Shown here: one piece after another, positions 33,302 to 41,979 of the stretch
How positions within the stretch are numbered: the stretch's first letter is position 1
How the letters are laid out: every line of letters begins with the position of its first letter
Program-made: the position numbers and the translations under genes
Notes under the pieces: generated by a model
The model's input: the letters and a program-made list of their open reading frames with translations, nothing else
What the model was told of the DNA's origin: nothing
Databases searched by the model: none
Source: VXRD01 sp965232265
Lineage (GTDB): Bacteria; Latescibacterota; UBA2968
DNA: 64,000 nt
Assembly: GCA_965232265.1 (NCBI GenBank)
Contig: CBDDPH010000002.1
Span: forward strand, 372,001-436,000
Direction: 5' to 3'

Positions 33302-34423
33302 ATGGCCATGCAGTCTCTAAACCTGTTACCAGAACTACAGAAACTCCCCGATCCGGAATCCGATCAACGCAAATCCTTTCGGGATATAATGACCGACCTG
33401 CTGAGTATGGACCGAGGGCTTTATGCGGCAGAAATAACGGCAGCGACCTCGTTCGCAATGTGGGGCATTTTTGATACCGTCAACGTAGATGGCAAACTGG
33501 ACCAAGCCTACAAATGGGCATATCCCAGAGAATCTGACCAGTATTCACTTTATGAAAAGTGGCAACAGATATCGGAAGACAGCCAGGAATCCATGACCGG
33601 ATTCATAAATGGTCTCAAAGGCAAAGTAGCCGAATTCAACTTTAAAGAATCTCTTGAGGCACAAGGATACACCAACGTAAACATACCCGATGATCCTACC
33701 CAACCTGTCTGGGATATATCTGCTATCACGCCTGATGGCGAACCCATCCTCTGGCAGGTCAAAACCGGCAACATAGATTACGCCGGTGATGTACAACAAA
33801 TCATGCAGACCTACCCGGACATTAGCTACGCAGTGAGTACCGAGATATACGACAAAATCGCTGAGCGTAGCCCGGAACTCATTGACCAAATGACCTATAT
33901 AGGATACGACTACGAACTGGTAGACGGGATAGGGGATGGTCTCGAAACTCTCAGTGCCAATCAGGGCTTTGACCTGCCCGACAGTGTCGGAGAGATAGTC
34001 CCTTATGCAGGCGCAATTATTATGGGTGCTCGTCTGATATACAATGTCATTAAAACCGAGAAGGAATTCAGCACGGCTGATCGTACTACCAAAAACAAAA
34101 TGCAAGTCGTGCAAGCCCTAACTACAATGTCCCGGTTCGGCATCTCAACCGCCCTCTCGACTGCTGGTGGTTTTGGCGGGACTGCCGCAGGCTCATTTGT
34201 CCCAGGGATTGGCAATCTGGTCGGCGGACTTGTCGGTATGGGAACCGGGGCCGTAATAGGAATGTATCTGAACAAGCACCTCCAACCCCATATGCTGGAC
34301 TTGGCTCTGAACATCACGGGACTCACTCACGATGATCTGTTCTACTACAAGAACAAGCCTCATATTGACAGCCTGGCCCTGTCCTTCCGGCAAAACGCTG
34401 GTCTGCTGACCGCTGCCTCCTGA
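33302..34423 (+). CDS. Putative PD-(D/E)XK nuclease fused to glycine-rich membrane domain
   Basis: 373 aa. Residues 100-200 fit a Mrr/Holliday-resolvase-like PD-(D/E)XK core: a helix with E111 (GKVAEFNFKESLEAQGY), D138 in VWDISAI, then a strand with Q152-V-K154 (ILWQVKTGN), followed by helix and strand DISYAVS. Residues 232-250 are hydrophobic, and residues 281-322 are a glycine-zipper-like stretch (STAGGFGGTAAG, GNLVGGLVGMGTGAVIGMY), as in pore-forming or membrane-inserting proteins. Shine-Dalgarno AGGAGGGTGAG leads to the ATG; translation is probably coupled to the VOC gene. A nuclease with a membrane effector region is consistent with an abortive-infection-type effector. That role is inference. 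Confidence 0.75.
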   Translation: MAMQSLNLLPELQKLPDPESDQRKSFRDIMTDLLSMDRGLYAAEITAATSFAMWGIFDTVNVDGKLDQAYKWAYPRESDQYSLYEKWQQISEDSQESMTGFINGLKGKVAEFNFKESLEAQGYTNVNIPDDPTQPVWDISAITPDGEPILWQVKTGNIDYAGDVQQIMQTYPDISYAVSTEIYDKIAERSPELIDQMTYIGYDYELVDGIGDGLETLSANQGFDLPDSVGEIVPYAGAIIMGARLIYNVIKTEKEFSTADRTTKNKMQVVQALTTMSRFGISTALSTAGGFGGTAAGSFVPGIGNLVGGLVGMGTGAVIGMYLNKHLQPHMLDLALNITGLTHDDLFYYKNKPHIDSLALSFRQNAGLLTAAS

Positions 34424-34510
34424 TTCTGCCCTATAAGTGGACAGATGCGGATTACTTGGCGTGGTGCTGCGCATAGGGATCAAAACCAAGCCCATATGAC
34501 CACCAAAACC

Positions 34511-34543
34511 ACTGGATTGCGGCTCAGAAGCATGCCGCAATGA
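34511..34543 (-). repeat. REP-like palindrome, copy 2
   Basis: CTGGATTGCGGCTCAGAAGC then ATGCCGCAATGAC: the same stem TTGCGGC/GCCGCAA as at 706. It sits between the nuclease gene and the Rpn gene. The rest of 34424-34616 holds only GATT-rich degenerate words. Confidence 0.75.
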
Positions 34544-34616
34544 CGGCCTGGTTGATAGAGTTGATTGATTCGTAAGATTGATTTTTTGATTCCGCTTCAT
34601 GATTCCGGAAAGTGCG

Positions 34617-35540
34617 TCACACATCATCTAACATACTTTCGAATGCTTCGAGACTGGTGGCTTGAATTGCTGCACGAAGCAACTGCTTGAGGCGTTGTAA
34701 ATCGTCAATATCGGCAATGCGGCCAGATAGAGGGTCTGCTTCCTGCAGACCAAAGCGAATCTCCAGCACCTCGAGGATATCTGCGATCGTGCTTTTTTTC
34801 TCCCCTTGCTCAATGCCCTGCTTGAGCCATTGTTCTTTGTTTTCCTCTATCTCTTGCTCAAGCAGGTACTGGGCAAAAGATGATTCCCGAATGAGATCCA
34901 TCAACCCCTCCTTTGAAAGAAGATTAGAAATCAGGTCACGATCATGTACCAACCCACCCAAAACCGACAGACCAGCAAGAAAATCGCGCTTGGCTGATTC
35001 ATCCAGCGGCAGGTCTCGCGCATGGTCAACACACGCACCAAACCACGCATCAGAACCCATCCCTTCGGGCGGCTTCATCAAGGATGCAAATGGGATCAAG
35101 CCCGAATGACCCGCATTGAGGACGCGCTGTCCTTCTACCTCTATTAGTCTGATCACCTGATATTGAATCACAATCTGACAGCCATAACGCGACTGGATGT
35201 GGTGCCCCGGATCGTTGTGCCCGGCATCGGGACGCAAGTAAATGACAGCGGAATGGATGGGCAAATCATATTGCTCAATCGCGCGACCAATATAACCCGC
35301 CATGCGACGCGGCATGGGGGGATCGGTACTGTCGGTGGTTTGAAACTCATAGTGAAGCAATACTTCTTCATCGCCGATTCGCGCATGGATAAAGCTATCT
35401 GCCCGGTGTGCGTCAATGGTGGGTTGCTCTGTATCGAGGAGCGCGAGAAACTCGACATCGTCCCGTTGGAGCGTGAAGCGTATAAAATCCTGCGGATAGG
35501 TCTGGATGAGACGTTTGGAGATGGTATCGTATTTTCCCAT
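34617..35540 (-). CDS. Rpn-family recombination-promoting nuclease/putative transposase
   Basis: 307 aa. The N-terminal half is a PD-(D/E)XK domain of the Rpn/YhgA-like type: DTISKRLIQTYPQDFIRF, then D48 in HRADSFIHARIG and E65-F-Q67 in LLHYEFQTTDS. The middle is helical (DFLAGLSVLGGLVHDRDL). The C-terminus has the IEQGEKKSTIADILEVLEIR segment typical of these proteins. Rpn proteins cut DNA and promote RecA-independent recombination; they are mobile in many genomes. It is the third nuclease-like or toxin-like gene of this small island. Confidence 0.85.
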   Translation of the reverse strand: MGKYDTISKRLIQTYPQDFIRFTLQRDDVEFLALLDTEQPTIDAHRADSFIHARIGDEEVLLHYEFQTTDSTDPPMPRRMAGYIGRAIEQYDLPIHSAVIYLRPDAGHNDPGHHIQSRYGCQIVIQYQVIRLIEVEGQRVLNAGHSGLIPFASLMKPPEGMGSDAWFGACVDHARDLPLDESAKRDFLAGLSVLGGLVHDRDLISNLLSKEGLMDLIRESSFAQYLLEQEIEENKEQWLKQGIEQGEKKSTIADILEVLEIRFGLQEADPLSGRIADIDDLQRLKQLLRAAIQATSLEAFESMLDDV

Positions 35541-35899
35541 GCTGGCTGCCTTGGATCTGAGGGTGGGTGTGTTTTAGACTACACATAACACTCAGACCTT
35601 TAGCAAATAGCGAGCCAGAAAACGCCATCATCCAAAAATTGATCCACATATTCCAGCAAAAGTAGCTCAAGCACCTCCTTTTGCTTAAAATATGTGGTAT
35701 TGCGCTCGTATCCACAACCCGAATTTAAGCACCACCTCAAAAAACAAAGACGAATCAGAATGCGCCGGGTACGCAAAAGTGAACATGTTGATCCATTGTC
35801 AATTGAGATTTGAAAACATTACGCCCTACAAAGGAGATTGCGCGAAACGCGATTCTGAGATACATTTAAAAAATTAACTTCCTATTCAGGAGACCCACC
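35541..35899. other. Gene-poor stretch with a possible decayed reading frame
   Basis: 359 nt between the Rpn gene and the next catabolic gene. On the minus strand an uninterrupted frame ends at a TAA at 35600-35602 and reads back for at least 60 codons; its last part (NTTYFKQKEVLELLLLEYVD, then QFLDDGVFWLAIC) looks protein-like. No convincing start codon or ribosome-binding site is visible, so it is probably a gene remnant upstream of the Rpn nuclease. Nothing else was recognised. The last bases hold the AGGAGA ribosome-binding site for the gene at 35900. Confidence 0.35.
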
Positions 35900-37165
35900 A
35901 TGATCCAGAGCGGCGTTGCAAGCGGAGACATCACCCCCGAACCCGGCCCAGTACTTCAGGGGCATTGGAACACCAACCCATCGCATTCCGTACTATACCC
36001 TCTTGAAGTGCGGGCGGTCGTATTTGCCGACGGAGACGTGCAAATAGCCATCGCCACACTCGACGTCATCGGCATAACCAGAGCCACCACTGACCGAATC
36101 CGGGCGAAAGTGGCAAATATCATTCCGGGAGACAACGTAATGGTAGCGTGTAGCCACACGCACTGCGCCCTCCCCACATTGCCGTGTTTGGGCATGACGC
36201 CCGACCCCGAATATATGGATCGCATTGTCGAAACCACCGCCACCTGCATAGCCGAAGCAGCCGCAAATCTCCAGCCCGCAACCCTTGGCCTGGGATGTGG
36301 ATCCGCGCATTTCAACATCAACCGCCGCCCGCTCCCCGGAGCCTCGAGCATGACCTTGAACTACGGCGGAATCGTGGATCGTCGCGTAAGAGTCTTACAC
36401 GTAACAGGAGAAACCGGCACCCCCCTCGCCACATTATTCCACTACGCCTGTCACCCGACCACACTCAGCGGCTCCAACGGCATCATCTCGCCCGATTACC
36501 CCGGCATTGCCCGCAACCGAATTGAACAAACCCTCGGTAGCAAAGCCCTCTTCTTACCCGGATGCTTCGGCAACATCCGCCCCGCCATCCTGAGCGAAAC
36601 CGGGGGATTTGCCTCCGCCACCAGAGAACAATTGGACGCTTGCGGCCACGAACTCGGCGATGAAGTATGCCGCGTAGCGACCGGACTGAATACCCAACCA
36701 GCAAAAGGCATATCTGCCCGCCGCACCGACATCGCAATACCTTATGGCGACCTCATGCCCGAAGAAGAACTGAAAAAAATGGTAACAGACAAAAGCGAAC
36801 GCGGACAATTATTGACAGGAACCTGGGCGAGAAATGTACTGGACATGGCGGCATCGGGCACCGTCCCATCCGAAAAACCCACCGAAATGCAACTGATGCA
36901 GGTAGGACCACTATCACTAATCACCATACCGGGCGAACCCGTGCAGGAAATTGGACATGCAATGGAAAAAAGGCTGCGGAATATCAGCGAGGACCTGTGG
37001 CCCGTGGGCTATGCCAATGACGAAGTGGGATATTTGTGTACAGAGCGGCAATACGAAGAAGGCGGTTACGAACCCAATGCCTATCCGTATTACGGGGAAC
37101 CCGCGCCATATCAGGGCGAAGAAGAAATCATCCTGCAAACAGCAGACGCTTTAGCACGGGACTAA
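35900..37165 (+). CDS. Neutral/alkaline ceramidase-like hydrolase
   Basis: 421 aa, no signal peptide. Family parts: SGDITPEPGPVLQGHW at the N-terminus, MVACSHTHCALPTLPC (zinc His in SHTH), LFHYACHPTTLSGSNGIISP and FLPGCFGNIRPAI. It resembles the N-terminal catalytic domain of neutral ceramidases, as does the protein at 14251, but the two are clearly diverged. Short cytoplasmic members of this family have no established substrate. First gene of a long rightward cluster; LarA-like gene starts 2 nt after its stop. GGAGACCCACC precedes the ATG. Confidence 0.83.
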   Translation: MIQSGVASGDITPEPGPVLQGHWNTNPSHSVLYPLEVRAVVFADGDVQIAIATLDVIGITRATTDRIRAKVANIIPGDNVMVACSHTHCALPTLPCLGMTPDPEYMDRIVETTATCIAEAAANLQPATLGLGCGSAHFNINRRPLPGASSMTLNYGGIVDRRVRVLHVTGETGTPLATLFHYACHPTTLSGSNGIISPDYPGIARNRIEQTLGSKALFLPGCFGNIRPAILSETGGFASATREQLDACGHELGDEVCRVATGLNTQPAKGISARRTDIAIPYGDLMPEEELKKMVTDKSERGQLLTGTWARNVLDMAASGTVPSEKPTEMQLMQVGPLSLITIPGEPVQEIGHAMEKRLRNISEDLWPVGYANDEVGYLCTERQYEEGGYEPNAYPYYGEPAPYQGEEEIILQTADALARD

Positions 37166-37167
37166 AA

Positions 37168-38430
37168 ATGAAACAAATCGACATACCTTATGGCCGGGGT
37201 GCCGTATCTGTCCAAACAGATCCTACACGCGCGCACTGGGATGTAATCCGCCCCGCATTTGAACCTGCACTTGAAGGCCCCAAACAGCTATTTCACAAAG
37301 CCGTGCGCGACCCCATCGGGACAAAACCGCTCACTGAAATCGTCACGCCTTCAGACCGGGTCCTAATCGCAACATCTGACGGCACCCGTCCCGTCCCCAA
37401 CAAACAACTGATCCCATGGCTACTCGAAGAACTGCCCGTATCCCCCGACCAGGTAACCGTATTGATCGGCACGGGCACGCACAGGCCAAACACAAAGCGC
37501 GAAATTGTCGAAATGTTTGGCGAAGATCTGGTCCGCCGCGTACGCATCGTCAATCACGACGCCTTTGACGAAACGCAAAACGAACGGGTGGGTAAAACTG
37601 CGGATGGAACAACCGTATTTTTGAACCGAGAATACCTCAATGCAGATGTCCGCATTGCCCTCGGATTTATCGAACCGCACTTCTTTGCGGGCTTCTCCGG
37701 TGGCCCAAAAGCCGTCGCGCCCGGCGTGGCGGGAATTGAAACCATTTTTCGACTGCATCGCGCCGAACTCATCGCCGACCCAAACAGCACATGGGGCGTA
37801 CTCTACGAAAATCCCCTACACCGGGAAATTCGCGAATGCGTCGCGCTATGTCCCCCGGATTTTTTGATCAACGTGACACTCAATGCAGAAAAGAAAATCT
37901 CGGGATACTACGCGGGCGACCTCTCCCTCGCTCATACAAAAGGGTGCGCCGATGTAAAAGCCTCGGCAATGGTACCCGTCAAAACACCCTTCCCGCTGGT
38001 GGTCACATCCAACAGCGGCTTTCCCCTGGATCAAAACCTGTATCAAACCGTAAAAGGCATCTCAGCCGCAGCGCGTATCGTAACCGACGGCGGAACAATC
38101 CTCGTAGCCAGTGCGTGCAGCGATGGCGTACCCGACCACGGCAATTTTGCGGCATTGATGCGCGAAGGCCACACACCTGCAGACGTGATAGAATCGGTTT
38201 ATGCACGCGAACCGATCCTCGACCAGTGGCAGGCGCAAATTCTATCGGGCATCTTAGACCGCGTAGATGTAAAAGTCTATACCGAAATGGACAGCGGCGA
38301 GGTCTGCGCCTGCAAACTACAGGTCATATCCGACCTCAATAACGCGATACACGATCACCTGAACGCCCGAGATACGCACGTCGCCCTATTGCCCGATGGC
38401 CCACTTGTAATTCCCTACCTTGAGGACTGA
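37168..38430 (+). CDS. LarA-like (DUF2088) nickel-pincer-type racemase homologue
   Basis: 420 aa from the ATG at 37168; a longer frame to 37036 lies within the upstream gene and is rejected. Matches the lactate racemase LarA layout: LIGTGTHRPNT (catalytic His region), IVNHDAFDE, IALGFIEPHFFAGFSGGPKA with the His and the Lys that tethers the nickel pincer cofactor, then PGVAGIETIF, and a C-terminal domain with NSGFPLDQNLYQTVKGISAA. LarA homologues epimerise diverse alpha-hydroxy acids. No larB/C/E cofactor genes are in the window. It sits 2 nt after the ceramidase-like gene. Confidence 0.9.
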   Translation: MKQIDIPYGRGAVSVQTDPTRAHWDVIRPAFEPALEGPKQLFHKAVRDPIGTKPLTEIVTPSDRVLIATSDGTRPVPNKQLIPWLLEELPVSPDQVTVLIGTGTHRPNTKREIVEMFGEDLVRRVRIVNHDAFDETQNERVGKTADGTTVFLNREYLNADVRIALGFIEPHFFAGFSGGPKAVAPGVAGIETIFRLHRAELIADPNSTWGVLYENPLHREIRECVALCPPDFLINVTLNAEKKISGYYAGDLSLAHTKGCADVKASAMVPVKTPFPLVVTSNSGFPLDQNLYQTVKGISAAARIVTDGGTILVASACSDGVPDHGNFAALMREGHTPADVIESVYAREPILDQWQAQILSGILDRVDVKVYTEMDSGEVCACKLQVISDLNNAIHDHLNARDTHVALLPDGPLVIPYLED

Positions 38431-38619
38431 TCCTTCATCTTCGCCCATCTGCGGATCCTCAAACGGGCCCCGCCTCTATAATCTCATCGCTGACCCCATC
38501 TTCAAATTGCTTGAAATTCTCCTTAAAACAACCGCATATCAAACAAAACACGCCAAACCAAATATTACTCCGCGCCCAAAAATTCCTTCATTTTAAAAAA
38601 ATAGTCATTATATTTCGCG

Positions 38620-38636
38620 CCTGACCATCAGTCAGG
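38620..38636 (+). promoter_or_regulatory. Hairpin partly covering a Shine-Dalgarno
   Basis: CCTGAC / GTCAGG, loop CATCA. The 3' arm includes the first bases of the AGGAGG ribosome-binding site of the C-N hydrolase gene at 38645. A folded form would partly hide the site. The rest of 38431-38644 is A/T-rich with nothing else recognised. Confidence 0.35.
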
Positions 38637-38644
38637 AGGAAGAC

Positions 38645-39511
38645 ATGTCCAAAAAATGGTTGCGCGTTGCCGCATGTCAGATGCATGCCAATGAGAACAT
38701 CGAAAAAAACACATGTGAGATTATCGACCGTCTGAACACCTGTGCGCGTGAAAAAGTAGATATAGCTGCATTTCACGAAGGGGTTTTATACGGCTATACC
38801 AGTTGCCCCGACTTCTGGTCAAGCCTAGATCAAACGCGCATTGAAAAAGCCGAACAACAAATCATACAGGTATGCCGTAAAAAGGGCATTGCCGCAATCG
38901 TCGGCTCAACTCATCTCGAAAACGGACACCGCTACAACAGCCTGCTCGTCATAGATCGCGATGGCACCGTGCAGGGACGCTATGGCAAAATACATCTGGC
39001 GGGAGAAAAATGGTGTGAACCCGCGCAACACCTGCCCATTTATCACTTGTGCGGCGTACCCTGTTGTTTTTTAATCTGCCACGACATTCGATATCCCGAA
39101 CTCGTGAGATTGCCCGCCGCAGCCGGTGCAAAAATTTGCTTCTTCGCCAGTTGTGAAAGCTCTGTCACCTCAGAGCACAAATTGTCGGCCTATCGCGCCA
39201 TGCCCATCAGCCGCGCAACCGAAAATGACATCTACGTCGTCATGGCAAACGCCCCTGCCGACCCCCTGGACATCAACCGCGCGGGATCTTCCCACGGCGA
39301 ATCAAAAATCATCCACCCAAATGGCAATGTCATAACCGAAGCTGGCATATTCACAGACGAAATCATAATCCGCAAATTAGACCTCCATCAGGCATCGCGC
39401 AACATCGCGTTGCGAGCCGTGAATGACACAACGCGCCTGCGCGAATGGATGAAAAAAGGCGTAAAATTAGTAGATCGCGTAGGGGCGAAACACGTTTCGC
39501 CCAATACTTAA
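38645..39511 (+). CDS. Carbon-nitrogen hydrolase (nitrilase superfamily)
   Basis: 288 aa. The Glu-Lys-Cys triad is visible: E45 in AFHEGVLYG, K115 in RYGKIHLAGEKW and C145 in LICHDIRYPELVRLP. Such enzymes hydrolyse amides (or nitriles) of small molecules in the cytoplasm. AGGAGG lies 4 nt before the ATG. Codons for the last residues (VGAKHVSPNT) come from a GTAGGGGCGA palindromic repeat at 39479-39502, so the C-terminus has been extended or replaced by a mobile small repeat. It is followed 10 nt later by a sulfatase gene. Confidence 0.92.
   Translation: MSKKWLRVAACQMHANENIEKNTCEIIDRLNTCAREKVDIAAFHEGVLYGYTSCPDFWSSLDQTRIEKAEQQIIQVCRKKGIAAIVGSTHLENGHRYNSLLVIDRDGTVQGRYGKIHLAGEKWCEPAQHLPIYHLCGVPCCFLICHDIRYPELVRLPAAAGAKICFFASCESSVTSEHKLSAYRAMPISRATENDIYVVMANAPADPLDINRAGSSHGESKIIHPNGNVITEAGIFTDEIIIRKLDLHQASRNIALRAVNDTTRLREWMKKGVKLVDRVGAKHVSPNT
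39479..39502. repeat. GTAGGGGCGA palindrome, within 3' end of C-N hydrolase gene
   Basis: GGGCGAAAC / GTTTCGCCC, 2-nt centre, preceded by GTAG. Same family as 57271-57294 and 57300-57323. It lies wholly inside coding sequence. Confidence 0.75.
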
Positions 39512-39521
39512 AGGAGCATGC

Positions 39522-40979
39522 ATGAAAGGAACCAGACCAAACATCCTGTGGATCTGTACAGACCAGCAGCGATATGACACCATTGGCGCATTGGGCAATC
39601 CCCATGTGGATACCCCCAATATCGACCGCCTGATCGCCGAAGGATTTGCATTTACCCATGCGTATTGCCAGAGTCCGATTTGCACACCCAGTCGGACGAG
39701 TTTTTTGACCGGACAATACGCCAGTGCCGTACACGTAAACGGCAATGGCAACTCGCATTTCCCAGACGCGCCGCCGCTGGTCACCAAAATACTCGCAGAC
39801 AACGGATACGACTGCGGACTAATCGGCAAATTGCACCTGTCGAGCGCGCATGGACGCATAGAAAAAAGAACAGATGACGGATACCGCTACTGGCAATACA
39901 GCCACGCGCCCCGGGACGACTGGGAAACCGGACACGATTATGCGGACTGGGTGCGATCCAAAGGCGAAATCCTGGGCGAACTCATCAAAAGTCCCGATGG
40001 CGTACCCGCAGAACTGCACCAGACAACGTGGTGTGCGGAAAAAACCATCGAATTTTTGAGCGAACAGCGCGATGGACCCTGGTTGGCCTCTGTAAACATC
40101 TACGACCCCCATCCGCCATTTAACCCGCCCAAAACGTACCGCGAAATGTTCGATCCCGAACAGGTAAACAGCCCCCTATTCCGAGAAAGTGACCTCGCGC
40201 AACAAGAAAAACTACAAGCCATTGACTTTCAGTCCAAAGGGCGGCATCCCGATGAATTGGATATACGAAGCCCCGTAATCCCCAGGACACCGACGCGCGG
40301 ATTGCACGAATCTGAGTCAGCCGGAAAACGCGACGCAAAAACACTCATTGCCGCCTATTACGCCATGATCAAACTGATTGACGACCAACTTGGGCGCGTA
40401 ATAACCGCATTGGAAGAAACTGGACAGCGCGACAACACCTTGATTATCTTCACCAGCGACCACGGCGAAACCCTGGGAGACCACGGACTGATTCAAAAGG
40501 GGTGCCGTTTTTACGAAGGACTCGTGCGCGTACCACTCATTTTCTCATGGCCGGGTCACGTAAAATCGGAACAGAAAAGCCACGCACTCGTCGAACTGCG
40601 CGACATAGCCCCCCTCTTGCTGGACCTCGCTGGCATAGAAGTGCCCGAGCGCATGCAACCGCATCCTCTATTGCCCCTGCTCAGCGGTGATCAACCCCCC
40701 GACGAACACCGCGATTTTGTGCGCTGTGAATATTACGATGCACTCGATCAAGCCGACGGAACTTATGCCACAATGTATCGCAACCGTCGGTACAAACTCG
40801 TGGTCTATCACGGACACGGCCTGGGCGAACTCTACGACTTACAGGAGGATCCAGACGAATTTGACAATCTGTGGGACAGTCCCGATCATGCAGATGTAAA
40901 ACTCGACTTAATGCAACACAGTTTTGATGCGTCAATGCTCGCAATGGACAGAGGCCCAGAACGCATTGGACCGATGTAA
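39522..40979 (+). CDS. Formylglycine-dependent sulfatase
   Basis: 485 aa. The modification motif is C54-T-P-S-R followed by TSFLTGQY. Metal ligands in ICTDQQRYDTIG (residues 11-22) and TSDHGETLGDHG (about 310-321). IGKLHLSSAHG carries the active-site Lys/His. No signal peptide. Domain layout and length match heparan- or choline-sulfatase-like enzymes, but the substrate is open. Ten nt after the C-N hydrolase, so probably one transcript; AAGGAGCATGC is the ribosome-binding site. Confidence 0.93.
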   Translation: MKGTRPNILWICTDQQRYDTIGALGNPHVDTPNIDRLIAEGFAFTHAYCQSPICTPSRTSFLTGQYASAVHVNGNGNSHFPDAPPLVTKILADNGYDCGLIGKLHLSSAHGRIEKRTDDGYRYWQYSHAPRDDWETGHDYADWVRSKGEILGELIKSPDGVPAELHQTTWCAEKTIEFLSEQRDGPWLASVNIYDPHPPFNPPKTYREMFDPEQVNSPLFRESDLAQQEKLQAIDFQSKGRHPDELDIRSPVIPRTPTRGLHESESAGKRDAKTLIAAYYAMIKLIDDQLGRVITALEETGQRDNTLIIFTSDHGETLGDHGLIQKGCRFYEGLVRVPLIFSWPGHVKSEQKSHALVELRDIAPLLLDLAGIEVPERMQPHPLLPLLSGDQPPDEHRDFVRCEYYDALDQADGTYATMYRNRRYKLVVYHGHGLGELYDLQEDPDEFDNLWDSPDHADVKLDLMQHSFDASMLAMDRGPERIGPM

Positions 40980-41056
40980 CAATGCCAATAAAGTGCTATC
41001 ATCTGCGCGTCACTCGAGCCGTTGTGCGTATATCGTGCAAATCGGTGGCAGGGGGC

Positions 41057-41076
41057 AATTCTTAATTCTTAATTCC
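41057..41076. repeat. Short-word tandem repeat (AATTCTT unit)
   Basis: AATTCTTAATTCTTAATTCC: three copies of a 7-nt word 23 nt before the next ATG. A related word (AATTAGGAATTGGGA) follows the sulfatase gene ending at 21365. Confidence 0.45.
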
Positions 41077-41099
41077 CATCATCGTCGCGGAGGTATTAC

Positions 41100-41966
41100 A
41101 TGACAAAAAAACCCGTTCAAAAACCAAAAATTAAAATCATGGCCGCAGACTGGTCCTTGAGAGATTACCCATCTGCAAGAAATCCCTGGACTATTCAGAC
41201 CAAAGTGCGAAAAGTCAAAGAAGCGGGATTTCACGGCATGTCGGCGGGAGCCGATGCAGAATTGGCCGCCGAACTGCACAAAAATAGATTGGAAATGGTC
41301 GGTGGGGTAGATGTCGGCAGCAAAAAAGAAGCCGACACAAAAATGAAAGCATTTGCCGACATAGGCGTGGTTCACATCAACGTACAATTGTGCGATCACG
41401 ACACAAAAACAAAAGACGCGGTAAAAGTCGCGCGTGCAGTCGTAAAAGCCGGAAAAAAGCACAACGTCAAACCCGCAATCGAGATCCATCGCGACACCTG
41501 CACAGAAACACCGGAAAAAGCCTTTGCACTCGCCGATGCGTACCGAAAAAAACACAAGAAGAAACTGCGAATGAACTTCGACCACTCGCACCCAGCAATC
41601 ATCAAACAACTCCGCCCGCACGAATACTGGGCGCGGCTATCGGAGCGCACCGACCTCTTGCAAATGCACGAACTCATCCACTTTCGCCCCTTTACGGGCA
41701 GCCATTGCCAGACCCCGGTGACAAATGGCAAAGGGCGATTGGATCGCGATTTCAAAATCTGGTTGACAAATTATCTCGAACCCGCCCTCGAAGCGTGGTT
41801 ACAGGGCGCGAAATCGGGCAAAATACTCCATATCGTACCCGAACTGGGGCCCCAAGGCTCTGGATACGCACTCGCCTGTTTCCCCGACATCTGGGAGGAT
41901 GCCATTCGGGAAAAAAACGAGATTATAAAAGTCTGGCGCAAGCTGATGAGAAATTGGAACAAATAA
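41100..41966 (+). CDS. Sugar phosphate isomerase/epimerase-like TIM barrel
   Basis: 288 aa. A xylose-isomerase-like barrel with KIMAADWSLRDYP at the first strand, VRKVKEAGFHGMSAGAD, VVHINVQLCDHD, KPAIEIHRDTCTETP (metal Glu), RMNFDHSHPA (metal Asp/His) and ILHIVPELGPQGSGYAL (last metal Glu). It is lysine-rich in places and has a more divergent C-terminal half, with an insertion at about 185-215. It probably isomerises, epimerises or dehydrates a sugar-like compound. GGAGGTATTAC is the ribosome-binding site. The next barrel gene follows after 13 nt. Confidence 0.85.
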   Translation: MTKKPVQKPKIKIMAADWSLRDYPSARNPWTIQTKVRKVKEAGFHGMSAGADAELAAELHKNRLEMVGGVDVGSKKEADTKMKAFADIGVVHINVQLCDHDTKTKDAVKVARAVVKAGKKHNVKPAIEIHRDTCTETPEKAFALADAYRKKHKKKLRMNFDHSHPAIIKQLRPHEYWARLSERTDLLQMHELIHFRPFTGSHCQTPVTNGKGRLDRDFKIWLTNYLEPALEAWLQGAKSGKILHIVPELGPQGSGYALACFPDIWEDAIREKNEIIKVWRKLMRNWNK

Positions 41967-41979
41967 CTGGAGATATAAC

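Noticed and set aside
31434..35899. Prophage or insertion sequence
   Set aside because: No integrase, capsid, terminase or DDE transposase gene and no terminal inverted repeats were found. Rpn is the only mobility-linked gene.
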